From assembly GCA_018350325.1 (NCBI GenBank), contig JAEVLN010000037.1:248001-312000 (forward strand): a DNA stretch of 64,000 nt, given 5' to 3'. Positions within the stretch are counted from its first letter, which is position 1. Every line of letters begins with the position of its first letter. The position numbers and the translations under genes are program-made. This DNA comes from Globodera rostochiensis. Lineage: Eukaryota; Nematoda; Chromadorea; Rhabditida; Heteroderidae. Below, one piece after another: positions 1 to 12,400 of the stretch. The notes under the pieces were generated by a model. The model was given only the letters and a program-made list of their open reading frames with translations. It did not search any database and was not told where the DNA came from.

Positions 1-1033
1 ATTGGAAATATGGGTTGTTTGGCGATATGCCCGAGGCGATTCCGTTAACAAATTGCCACATGGAACATAATGCCAATATCGTCCACTAACAATTTCAAAA
101 ATGATTATAATATGTTTTTATCAGAAAACTTAAATTAAATATTTAACTTTAAGTGCTAAAACTGTAAAATTTCCGCCTTTTCTCGTTTTAGGAGAGACAA
201 AATTTTCGAGTCAAGTTTCGAGCTCGAGTCCAAACAAAACTCAGAGTTTCGAGTTTTGCCAACTCTGGTGTCAATCCGTTTCTCTATAATAATTTTAAAA
301 AAATATTTTTAAATAAAATTCATGCCAATGTAGTGAACATGCGCGTAAGGAAAGGTTCAAAGCATTCATTTTCATATTTTACATATCTCAATGTTGCGTA
401 CAGACGCTCCATGCAAATCCAAATTCCCGAAACACAAATAAATGCACAAAACAACGCCGGAATTTCGTTGTAGGGCACACATTTTTCAAACTAAATTTTG
501 TGGTCAATTAAAATTTTACTATAAATATAAATACATATATTTAATAAATAAAATATTTTTTAAAAGGTCAGCATAAAAAGTAGAGATCGTACCGATCGAG
601 ATTCTCGTTCGTAATCTCGGAAAATCTCGACGAGATTTTTTTCGAGATCTCGATCGAAATTTCGATCGAACAATTTTTACCGAGATTTTTCAGTGATCTC
701 GGACGAATCTCTATCGTTTAAATTTTTTCGAGATTTTACCAGATTCTCGATCGGTCCTCAAGTCCGATCTCTAATAAATAGTTACTGAAATGCAAGCTTA
801 GATTTTTGCAGGAATTTTCAAAAATGTTCTTAATTATATTTTTATTTTTATTTTTCAAAAAAACTTTTACAAACTTGTATCTTTGCATTGTCTTCTGTAT
901 TCCGCCAAAATTGTTGGAGAATTGGTGTTAAAATTCGAATCATTTGCAGGTATAAATTCAGCAAAATGCACAGCAAAAAATGCTAATAAAATTTCATATA
1001 AATTTACAAAAAATCAAAAAATTTAATATTTAC
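1..1033. other. Spacer with one hAT-like MITE
   Basis: No gene model could be supported here. The stretch is AT-rich and contains the inverted-repeat element at 581-773. The first 100 bases are less AT-rich and could include the edge of an exon belonging to a neighbouring gene outside the window, but no family is recognisable. Confidence 0.5.
581..773. mobile_element. hAT-like MITE, TCTCGATC-word family
   Basis: The ends are TAGAGATCG on the left and CGATCTCTA on the right, as inverted repeats. The interior is built of GATCGAGATTCTCG-like words that fold back on themselves. The flanks ATAAAAAG (573-580) and ATAAATAG (774-781) match at 7 of 8 positions and fit an old 8-bp target-site duplication. 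No coding capacity. Confidence 0.65.
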
Positions 1034-1186
1034 CCATAACAATGTTCTTAAATTGGAATGGAACACTTCAAAGCGACGAAACATCATCAGCACAATCATA
1101 ATCAAAACGGACGCAATGATGGAGACGGTAATGTGTACGGTGTACAAAAATATAAGTTGGGTAGAAAATACAATTCGAAAATCCAT
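1034..1186 (-). CDS. Possible first exon of a nematode chemoreceptor-type GPCR
   Basis: Read on the minus strand from an ATG at 1186, this encodes about 50 residues with one strongly hydrophobic segment (VHITVSIIASVLIMIVLMM) followed by FRRFEVFHSNLRTLLW. A GTAAAT donor sits directly after the Trp codon. A short outside tail, a first transmembrane helix and then an FHxNL motif on the inner side resemble serpentine receptors of the Sra/Sre/Srab kind. I could not find convincing downstream exons below 1000, so this may be a remnant or chance. Low confidence. Confidence 0.22.
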
Positions 1187-2228
1187 TTAATGCTTTATTC
1201 TCTATTTTTAAATAAAATTATTATTAACATTTTTGAAAGCTCAAAACCTCCAACTAGCAAGTGTTAGTTAAACATAGAAAAGATTTGAAAGATTGTTCTT
1301 AGCGATACATCATTAATTAAAAACGATTTTAAATTTAATCAAATTTACAGCATATTTTTCAACATTTTTAAGTTTAAACAATTTATTCTGAATTATATGC
1401 ATTTGAATTTCACAAATTTGAAAAAATCCAATTATTTAACATTTTGTTTCTTGTCACCGGTGGGATAAAGCGGATAAAATCGCGTGAATATCGTTCATTT
1501 AATTGCTTTCACACGCACAAAGCTTGGACTGGGGCTGGTGGCTTTGTTATTTCTTACCTTTTTTTTGAGGTTGTCAAGGTGATTTTATGCCAATTGTTTT
1601 AGATTTTGTTGAGAAAATATGCCAATTTTGTGCAAATTATATCCAACAAAATAATTATTTGAAAAAATATTTAATTTAATCAAAAAATATTTGTAACTAT
1701 AGCAGCTCAATTCATAAATGAAAAAGGTATAATCATTTTATATTTAATTTAGCCCAGGCCCAGGGTATCGACTCCACCCGGGGTTCATGCTGGGATCTGA
1801 ATATTGGAAATATTGGATCGTATTTTTAAATTTTAATTTAGCTCTCCAGAAACCCCGGAGTTGTATGGGCCTATTTATTTTACTGCCTTCAGGGGCTGGG
1901 TAGCATGAAAACTAATTTTTTTATTTTTCCTGTCACCGTTTCCATAACCGCTTTTTTTTATTTTGCGATTTCGGTATCGCTTTTTTCTTTAAACCAAAAT
2001 CCCGGTTTTGTCCAACAGCTGCTTTAAGCAATAATAATAAATTGTGAAAATGGGTGCCCGGCGGTGCTGACAGGCGCGCCAGGAAAATTTTTTTTTAATT
2101 TAATGAATTTTCTTAAGAAAATTTGAAACAATGTACGTAAAAGATTTGTTTTTTGAGCGCGCTTTTCTCAAATACTTGCAACTAAATTTGGAAAAAATGT
2201 TTCATCAATGATTCGAAAAAACAAAATT
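1187..2228. other. AT-rich spacer
   Basis: No exon, RNA gene or clear repeat family was recognised. A moderately GC-rich stretch near 1745-1930 (pieces such as CCACCCGGGG) may be a decayed repeat. Confidence 0.4.
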
Positions 2229-2417
2229 TTAATAAGCAGGACGAGGATGGCGATGATATTCGTCCGGCTTAAAGCCGAGCCCAAACAGAATGGTGGCGGC
2301 ACGGGTCGGCGCCTTGTCCAACTGCTGGAGGTTTTGCTGCTCGGCGAAAAGTGCATCCAGACGGGCACTCATCTCACTCTTCTCTTCATCCGACACATCA
2401 CAACTGACGAATTGCAT
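2229..2417 (-). pseudogene. Isolated ABCF-type ATPase exon (remnant or split gene)
   Basis: The minus-strand reading gives 62 residues, including SARLDALFAEQQNLQQLDKA followed by PTRAATILFGLGFKPDE. ABCF ATPases (translation/ribosome-associated, no membrane domain) carry this arrangement just before the second half of the first nucleotide-binding domain: a helix, then DADKAxxRAxxILxGLGF, then the FSGGWRMR signature. The signature that should follow is not found at lower coordinates, and no upstream Walker A exon is seen at higher ones. It is therefore either an orphan exon copy or one exon of a gene with very long introns. The base composition is clearly richer in GC than the flanks, as for real exons here. 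Confidence 0.45.
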
Positions 2418-3492
2418 TTTAAAATGTAAAAAGTTTTAAATATTTTTGTAATTGAGCAAAAAAAACCCGACTCATTCCCAACAAAAATGGAAAATTTTAA
2501 AGCATGTCGCCACCTACGCCTAAAAGGGCCAATAAAGCAAAAATTCTCAATTTTTTAAATGTATAGACGTGGTCAGTTTTTCTGATTTATCTTTGTTGTT
2601 TCCGCCAACCTCTCTCTCTCAGCAAAAACTGCAATAAAAATTTAAACCAGAAAAAACTAAAGTAAACAAAAAAGGAAAAGTTTGTTGTTTTTTTGCTAAA
2701 TTCGGAACGCAAGTTTCGGGCTGCAAAATTCAGGACGCAAAGTACTGTCCACATTCGCATCACCAATTAAAGTAGTTAAAATAGCTAAAAAAAATTGCTA
2801 AAAATGTAATTCTTCTTATGTCGCTAATTTGCTTTTAACAAAATATTTACTGATTTAATAAAAAATATACAATAACTATTAATTTTAAAATAAAAATAGA
2901 AATCCATTTTAGGTTGAATTAAATATTTTTTTGTTAACAAATAAATGTTGTGAATTGATCGGGGAAATCAATACAAATATAAATATATTTTATATTTATT
3001 GGCTTCAATCTGCTATATTAGCCAATATTACTTTTTTTTTACCATATAGGTATTATTTTTCTAAATTTAATTTAAGATATTTTTTCATTATTTAAATTGT
3101 AAAAAAAAAACAATTCGGTCATAGACCTCCCCCCCCCAGACTACAAATCACCAACAATTACCCCCCTCCCCAACTCTGTCTCCAAAGAAAGGATCTGAGA
3201 AAAATGCGGACGCATAGCCTTTCAAACATGCAGTAAATGAATATTTTGCTACTATTTTATTTCCGGCAACAATCTATTCTTTTAAATATTAGGAATTAAA
3301 TTTTTTTGAACATTATCAACTATTTTAAATATTAAGGATTAAATGTTTTGAATATTATCAAATATTTTAAAAGATTAAAAGATGTTTCCGCGCAATATTG
3401 GTATATGATTTGGGTGATTTGGAGTCTGGGACCTATGACGGAATTTTACATTAAAAAATTCAACGCTTCAAAAACTTATTTATAGATTTAAC
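2418..3492. other. AT-rich spacer with a decayed inverted-repeat element
   Basis: No gene was found. A C-rich tract lies at 3128-3137. The words CGGTCATAGACC near 3116 and GGACCTATGACGG near 3428 are inverted relative to each other and could bound an old foldback element of about 320 bp. The last 100 bases would be the promoter region of the gene starting at 3493. Confidence 0.4.
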
Positions 3493-6400
3493 ATGAAAAG
3501 CATTGCTCTACAATTCATTGTAAATTTTATTCAGTTTTTCTCATCGATTTGTTTAATTGAAGGAAGTTTTATCGAAAATGGTAATTAACGGTGTTCAAAT
3601 GAATTTATTCAAATGAATTTTATTCAATTTAGGTAAAAAACTTTTAATTGATCAATTGTACACCGAATACATTCTGAGCCCGAGTTTGGCTTATTCAAGT
3701 GAAATACGTGCTTGCATAAAGCGAATGATCAGCATTGAATATTACGATGGTTTAATTGGCGTGTCCTTTAGACAAATGAATAATTTAGGGCATCAAAATA
3801 TAGAGAAAGTTATGAATCATTTTAAAGGAACATTGAATGAATTTAACGAAAGTGTCAAGGTAATCAATAAATAAATTGGTGTGGCCTTTTAAGTGTGGGA
3901 TTAATTAAAAAATTTTTGAAAATCTATCGGACGGATTTTTTTAAATTTAAGGGGGTTGCCTCAAGGGTATCTTCTATGGTGCTCAATCTTTTGCGCCGGC
4001 GACATTTGCGCCGGCGAAGTCTATAAATTATTTTTGTCTGCTTTTTGCCAGGGTTAATTTTTTTGCACTTAGGGGTTCGCTAGGCTAGGCCTAAGCCACC
4101 CTGAGCATTTTTATTTTTGTCCTTTTTTATTTTTTTTTCTTTTATTTTTTGAGAATTTGATTTTCCACATACAAATTATATGCCATTCAACCCCGCGAAC
4201 TCCAAGTCTGGGTGGCTTAAGCCTAAGCATAACGAACCCCTGAGCTCAGGGTGGCTTAGGCCTAAGCCTAGCGAACCCATAAGTGCGAAAAAATTAACCC
4301 TGGCAAAAAAATAATTTATAGGCTTAGCCGGCACAACTAAAAACAGATTCCATTCTCGCAAATTTTGGTGTTAAGGTGAAAGGAATTGAGCGGCTTGTCG
4401 ATCGAGATGTTTGCCGCTTTTGGGCACTTCATCGGCACATGAAGCAGTTCCATGTAAAATTGATCCAATTTGGTGAAATGATCACGCAGAATTCTATAGA
4501 AAGATTTTATGCCATATTTTTGGAGCCAAATCAATGCGCTCGTTTAAATCATATTCGGAAAACGGTGAGTTTTGCGATGGAATTTAAATTTCTTTTTTAA
4601 AAGATTAAAATCGCCATAAATATGGTTTAAAAAATCTGTTTTAAATTGCTCGTAGAAAGATTCAAAGGACAAAAAATGGTTGATGGACTTTGAGTGCGAT
4701 TTGGCAGATGGCCATCTATTCATGCTGGAAGAAATGTTGCAAAATTGGCATTATGCCAAACAAAGAAAATTGGCCCAAGTTTTCCTTGAGCAAAAGGCCG
4801 ACTGGGAAAATGAGTTGACCTACCGGCTCAGAATGATCGGATACCTGAAAAATTTGGAGGACCCGAACTTCTTGAAAACGGTGGCCAAACACAGAATGGA
4901 AGAACTTTTTGGTAAAAAAAATGCAAATAGCGGCACCCTATTATACAACAAATATCCTATCTTAACTTATGGAATTGGTATGACGTAATAATGGACAAAT
5001 TTTGCTCCAATCATTTTAGAGTTAAAAATATTGAATATGGTTTAAAATAAAGAGGAATAATGTAAAATTTTAGACTTTTTTGAATGGCATTATCTTTTGT
5101 ATGCCCAACTGTTTGCTGTCGAACCTTCCGAATTGTCACGAATCAAAGCTGCAATGGAATTGTTTGCCTATTTTCATGCGATAGAAATGCTTTTTGAGCA
5201 AAAAGCTCACCCCAAAAGCATTTGGCCAACCCTCCGATTAGACATTGCCAGAATATTTGATTCCATCAATTCGGGAACAACAAAACTGTTTTCGCTGAAT
5301 GAGTCAACGGACAAAGCACGCCAACTTTTGGCTCAAGTTTCAAAACTAAAGGCCGACTTTCTACAGAAGAAGAAAGCGTTTGTTGCTTCATCATCAAAAC
5401 ACACTGAAGCTTTGGAGAACCCCCAACTTGAGGCCGATATCTCTCGAATCAGAGCCGAGCTGGAGCATTTAATAACTGTTGAAAAAACAGCAGCACAAAA
5501 TTCTGGTGGGTTAGAGTAGAGACCGGAACGAGACGAGATCTCGAGACAAAATCTCAAAAATCTAGTCTAAAACTGAACTTTCGAGATTTTTCATGACCCG
5601 AGATTTTTCGAGATTCTCATCTCGACATCTTGTCTCGAATAAAACTGAATTTTCGAGATTTTTCAAGACTCTCGTCTCGAATAAAACTGAATTTTTGAGA
5701 TTTTTCAAGACCCGAGATTTTTCGAGATTTTCGTCTCGACATCTCGTCTCGAATAAAACTGAATTTCAAGATTTTTCGAGACCCGAGATTTTTCGAGACT
5801 CTCCTCTCGACATCTCGTCTCGAATAAAACTGAATTTTCGAGATTTTTCGAGACCCGAGACTTTGCAAGATTCTCGTCTCGACATCTCGCTCGAAGCTCA
5901 AGTCCGGTCTCTAGTTCAGAGTCAACAAGTGAAAACTCATAAAACATAAACATTCCGTCCCACTCAGAAATGTTCCAAATTTTGGCCAACCTTTCTGAAC
6001 TAAAGCTCGATATGGAGCTGTACATTAAAGGCATACCATTCGACTATGAATTAAACAAAATTAATAACATTGTTACAATACAAGACGAGTTGAGCCAAAT
6101 GCATGCGGAAATGATTGAAAAGTTAGCCACCTTTAATGAAGTGTTTTGTCAAAAATTGCACGGTATTTGTTATTGTTCAAATGAATTCAATTTTTCGCAT
6201 TTAAATTTTAGCGTTGTGTGGCGTTGAACTGACCAAACGATTCTCTGTTATATTGTCGCAGACGCAGTTGGCCAAAATTTGGCCAACAGTTCGAATGTGC
6301 CGCATTAAAGAGGCAGTCAATGCCGGCGGGTGGCTACAGCTCACGCATGAGCCAAGCATCTCCTTTAAAAATGGAGAAGATACAATCGAGTATCATGGTA

Positions 6401-9400
6401 AAATCAGAATAAATACCAACCCGATTCCGACCCACAAATTTAGGCTTAAGCCACCCTGGCCTGGGGTTCGTTAAGCTTAAGGCCTAAGCCTAATGACGAA
6501 CTTTATAGATTTTTAAAATCTTAGATGTTGTCAGATTTTAAAAATTTTTGTCATATTCGTGATCAGCACCCTTTAAAACCCCAGGGCGCATAACCGAAAA
6601 GTACCATATCTGTATTTAACAATAAGACCTAAGGAGTACAGTATGCAACTGCTAAACAATCAGTTATCATATTATCCAATCACAGACTTTATACCGTAAT
6701 TTAAAATCGATTGCCCCCGTAAATGTGTAACCGTTCAGATGATGACGCGAGCGCGTTGGCACAATCCTACAAAGAATTATTCACAAACCATGAGCTGTTT
6801 TCGTCTTCCAAAAGCAAATTTTCCAGTTCCACCCAACATCACCAAATCCAAAACATGGATATTCTTCTAAAGGCAGCCATTTGGCTGGTAATTGGATATT
6901 GAGTTTTCTAAAAAAGTGGTCGAGAATTTTCTGTAAATATTTGGATGTCTAAATTATTTTTAAATTATATTTGGAATAAGTTTTTAGCAGGGCCCGTCAA
7001 AATCGCGCAGATTGAAATGAGCATGATTTAACCCATATACCGTAAACACTCTTTTAATCCCGCATGGGGGATTATTTTTCAGCCTACTCAAAGAGTGGAG
7101 GATTATTAGAGGTTGGGGGATTATTGGAGGTTGGGGAATTAAAAGAGTGTTTACGCTAATGAAAACAAAAAAATTTTTTGAAAATCCACAATTCTCTATC
7201 AATTGTTAGCACCTAGTACAACTTGGTCCCATGGCCCGCGGTTCAAGAATATAAATTGCAATTCATCTGGCATTTACCAGATAAATGCAGGTTTTCAGGA
7301 CACCAAACTAGGGTTGGACGGGACCGGGACTTTTGGAAAAACCGGGACCGGGACTAAATTTGGTCCCGGTCAAAAAACCGGGATTACTGGACAAAAACAA
7401 GAAAAAAATGCTTGGTTAAAAACCGGGACCATTATAAGGGGATTTTAAAGGAATTTTGAAAAACCGGGACTAAAATTTCAGTACCAAAATGGAAAAATAG
7501 ACCATTTCAGTACTGGTCCCGGTCCCGTCCAACCCTACACCAAACCCTTTTGCTTTTAAGAATAAACTAGCATCCCGGACAAGAAGACCTGGAAATTTCT
7601 GTCCCGTTTTATTCTTATTTGATCAGGGTAACAATTTGATCGACGAATTTTTACTCTTCGTTGACACAATGTTTGAGAAAGAAAATGCCGTTATCAATCA
7701 AATGCTCAACAATTTGTGGACTCTATGGGATCTGCTTCTGAAAGGCACCAATGAAATGGACTTGGCACGTAAATCTTGTTGTATTTACAATTTTGGAATG
7801 GGGGTAATAAAAGCAATTTGGACAAATGCGAATAAAAATGAACGAATTGAATTGAGAGAAATGTTTAAAAAAAAGCGATGGACAGAAATGGTCGGTAAAT
7901 TTGGCTTTTATTTAAAAAAAATTAAAACTTAAATCAAAATCATTTTTAAAGGGTAAATTTATTTTAAAATATTTTTATTATAGTTATTATGGGATAAATA
8001 AATCATTATTTAACTTTATAATTTTTAAAGACTAAAAATATTCAATATTGTTGTATTTTAAACTCAAATAATTTTGACAATAATAATACTTATGTATTTA
8101 AATAAGCATATTATAATGTAGATGTAAATGCCTTTTCAGCTTAAGAATTTGAAATATTTTAATAATCTTTTAATAAATTATAAAAAAATTTAGACAATGA
8201 TAAACGCCAACGAAATCGATGGCATATTTACGCCACATTTATCGTCCATACAACTTAACTGTAATGCGGCACAAATTGCCGAACATTTAAATCAACTCAA
8301 GGATTCGCCCAACTACGAGCTCGTCCACAGCCTGACATTGTTTCGCCTGATGAAACGGCTCACCCAATTTCGCAACATTTTTTCTGGCAGTGCCGAATAT
8401 GTTGAGGCAATTAAGCGCAGTTTGTTTGTTGTGCTTGGATCATCACAAGAATTTGAATTACTCGAGAAGATGTTCCCGGAACATTTGCGCATTGGTCAGA
8501 AAAAAACAAATAACTCTTTTTGACTGTCCAGAAAATTTTGGATCCAATTTTTTTTTCCTAACAAGGAGCAATAGAGCCCCGGACTTGAGGACCACTTGGG
8601 TTTCTCGACCCGGGATCGGGTCGGGAATTCGGAAAATTAAATCCCGTCAACCGATTCAAAAACCGCTTTTTCTCAATTTTCTTTTTTAGCGTCCGCGCAA
8701 AAATTTTCTGCAGATTCATGCTTTAGGCTTAGAATGGAGTTGATTAGTATATGATTTGGGTCATTTCGTTTCTGGAAGGCATGATCAACATTAACCAAAA
8801 TACTAACTCTTCGTATTATTTGAATTTTTTCAAAATTCGAATAAATCTTAATATTTAAATAATACGCCAACAACATATTTATGTATCGCTAGAGCATTCA
8901 GATTGGCTCGACAAAGGTTATCGCGTGGCGCTGTACTCCAACATGTTGCAACAACGTAGTTGGAGTGATGAGGCACAACGGGCGGAGATGCGCATGGCAT
9001 CATCAATGCTGCTCCGGCATTTAAACGTACAATTAAGTGCCAAAACTACAATTGGCACGATTGATCCAATGGATGTGCTTAGAATGCATGAGATCGTGAA
9101 GGCTAAAGTGTACGCTAACATTGATAAGGTAGAAGGTGTTTGTTGGATGATGTACTTGTTGAATATGATGAATCGAAATGGCACATTCGTCGTGCCATCC
9201 GAGCCGTTGGTTGTGTACTGTGTGCATGAAGGAGCCAGATTGCATGGATTCATTGCACATTGGGACAAGATTCAACAATGGCACTACGATTTTTTGACGG
9301 AAAGCAAAAATGGCACGCCAATTCTTGTTTTGATGAAACACAAAGTGCCAGGAACAATGACACGCCTGTGGCGATTGCTTGGAGATAAATTGTTTAGTGA

Positions 9401-12400
9401 ATTGTGTAAACAATACAAAGAAGTGTGCCAATACGATGCCAGCAACAAAGGTAACGGAACGCTTCAGACAATTTGTTCGCCAAATTTCGAAAACTAATTC
9501 ATAAATAATCGGCTTCCGGTCTAATTTGTAAGTGTCGAATGGTCCGAGTGTCGAATTGTTAATAACTAAAACATCGTGAGAAATTGATTCAATCATTATT
9601 GTTGTAGCTTTTGACAGGGCAATGCTTAAAAGATTATGGCCAAAAGATAGCTTCTACTCAGCGAGAGTCAAAAATAATAATTTGTCACTCAGCATCCCGC
9701 ACTTTTGAGTAGTGTTAGGCAAAAGGGGTTTTTCGATATTCGGTATCGGTATTTCGGTAAAATACCCGAAATTGTACATGCTGCTAGAAATATTTTAAAC
9801 ATTTTGATAACCCAACAGATTTATCATTCACCACTACACCACGCTGGGTGTCGGGTGGGACAAACCATACAAAAATATCCATTTTTCAAAAATACCGAAT
9901 ACCGAAAATACCGCGGTATTCCGAGATGGCTCGGTATCGGTGGTGTATTTCAGTCATTATACCGAAATTCCAAAATTTCTGCGCTCGGTTTACCGAATCG
10001 GTGCTCCAGTAAAGAATAGGCAAAATGGTAACCCCGGGTGGGACTCGAACCCACGTACTCCACCCAATCCGTGGGCCAGCTCTTCCAACTGAGCTACCGG
10101 GGCATCCCATTTGTCTATGGGCGATCTTTTGCCCCCGCCATTGGCGTTCTAACCGTCTACGTCCAACCAGCGGAATTCTCTCTCATCCTTACAATACCGA
10201 AAAAAATGCCGCGGCAGTACCGTACCGTGCCTAACACTACTTTTGAGTACAATAAAAAAACACTACTCCCACTCACATGGGACTCGTATTTTCATCAGAA
10301 TGTGGTACATTTTTCGAAACGCCCATTTTGCGGATTTTGATCAAAAGTCCGATTTGCTTAATTAAGCGTTTGATGACGAGCATGTATTGATGTATCATTA
10401 CCGACGTTCAATTGTATTCTCTGAAAAAGTGTGCGCCATTGATCAGCTGAACAGCAAACTGGCCGCTGATATGCTCGTGTTCATTCGATGGTTTGATGCT
10501 GAGCCAAAAAGTGCAAAAATGGCAACATTTTGGCGTGCCAAAAGAGAAGAGCTCAAGGAGGAATATGACGAGATTTTTGATGCAAATTTGAATGATGGAT
10601 TGACTCAAAAAATTTTAACATTTGTACAGTCGTGCCATTCAATGAAGAAGTTGCTGTTTGAATGCCGGAATTGGGTAAATGAGAAAGAGATGAAGGAGGC
10701 TTGGAAAAAAATGCTCCAACGATTGGCAAATAATGATGATCGGCATCGAAAGCATTCTGGTGAGGGTGCCGAAAGGCAACGGCACGCTGCATTTGTTGAA
10801 GGCAAAGACTGGCTGAACAATTTGCATGCCGAGGAACTCAAAAAATTCCTGGGCTTTACCAACGATGGTGGAGAGCATAAGCCAGTTAATGAAGAGCAAA
10901 AAAAGCCAAGAGAACATTTTGCCAGAATAATGAGAGAAGGTTTGAAATACGTTTCGACTAGAGATCGGACTTGAGGACCGATCGAGATTACGATCGAGAA
11001 TCTCGAAAATCACGAATCTCGAAAAGATTCGTTCGAGATCACTGAAAAATCTTTTTAAAAATCTCGAAAAATCTCGGTAAAAATTGTCCGATCTCTAGTT
11101 TCGACACCAGTTTCGGACTCCGACTTAGTATTTTTAACCGTATACTGACAATTTTAGGCTTAACCAAGTTAATGAACGCAAGAATCCAGCTTCTTGACTT
11201 TGTGGGAGTGAAAGAAGCAGTTAATATTTTCAAAATGCTTGGCATAAAGTCCGAGCTGGACGATTTAGACGACGAATTATTCAAAGACGCACATATTCAA
11301 GACTCAGGAGAAAAGAAGAACAAAAAGAAAAAGAAGAAGCAGAAGAAGAAAACAAAAATGACAAATAGTGAAAATGACAAAGCGACGACAACTATTTCTG
11401 AAGACAAAATGTCAAATGACAAAGAAATGCCAGCAAATGCGGAAAATGTCGAAAGAATTGAAAATTTTGGCGAAAAAATTACTACAAATAATAAAATGAA
11501 CAAAAAGCAATCTGATAACGACAAAATGACATCAAATGATAATGAAGATAAAGATAGAATGCCTAATGGTGAAGTAAAAGTTGGAACAAATAAAGAAATT
11601 CCGACAGAAGTAAATGACGATTTAACAAAACGAGAAAATTGCAAAATGCCGGCAGAGCCGGATACTGAAAGCGCAGAAATTTTTCAAAATGAAATGTCCA
11701 TAAATTATAAATCAGAAAATTGTAATCTTAAAAAAGCGAAAAATCGTGACGCAAAAGCGAAAAGGAATAAGTCAGCAAAAAATGATGGCATAGATGTTAA
11801 AAATAATGACGAAATGACGGCACGATGCCATCATATAATCGACGGTATCTGGAAATACTAGCGGGTTTTCCTCTTTGGCACTTTTCCCTTTTGCACTTCA
11901 CTTTTTGTCTTTTGCACCTTTAGTTGGCACTTTTGCACCTTTAGTTGGCACTTTTTCCCTTTTGCACCTTTAGGTGGCACTTTTTCCTTTTGCACCTTTA
12001 GTTGGCACTTTTTCCCTTTTGCACTTTTAGTTGGCACTTTTTCCCTTTTGCACCTTTAGTTGGCACTTTTTCCCTTTTGCACCTTTAGGTGGCACTTTTT
12101 CCCTTTTGCACCTTTAGTTGGCACTTTTTCCCTTTTGCACCTTTAGGTGGCACTTTTCCCCTTTTGAATTTTCCCTTTGACATTTTCCTTTTTTGGCTGT
12201 TTTTCACTTTTGGCATTTTCTTTTTAATTGTATTACACATTATAGAAATAAAAGAGGACGAATTTCTTCTTGGCCAATATCTTCAGCTTTTGTCCAATCC
12301 GTCCGCTTTCAATGTTGGCCTTCGTCGCACTTTGCTTGAGATGAGCATTTATTCTAACGAAATTTGGCACAGAATTGAAGTGCTTAAACATTTTGCCAAA

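Noticed and set aside
5593..6034. Open frames on both strands in intron 5 of the giant gene
   Set aside because: They lie within the CTCGAGA-word MITE (5517-5913). The reading frames are a by-product of repeat period and composition.
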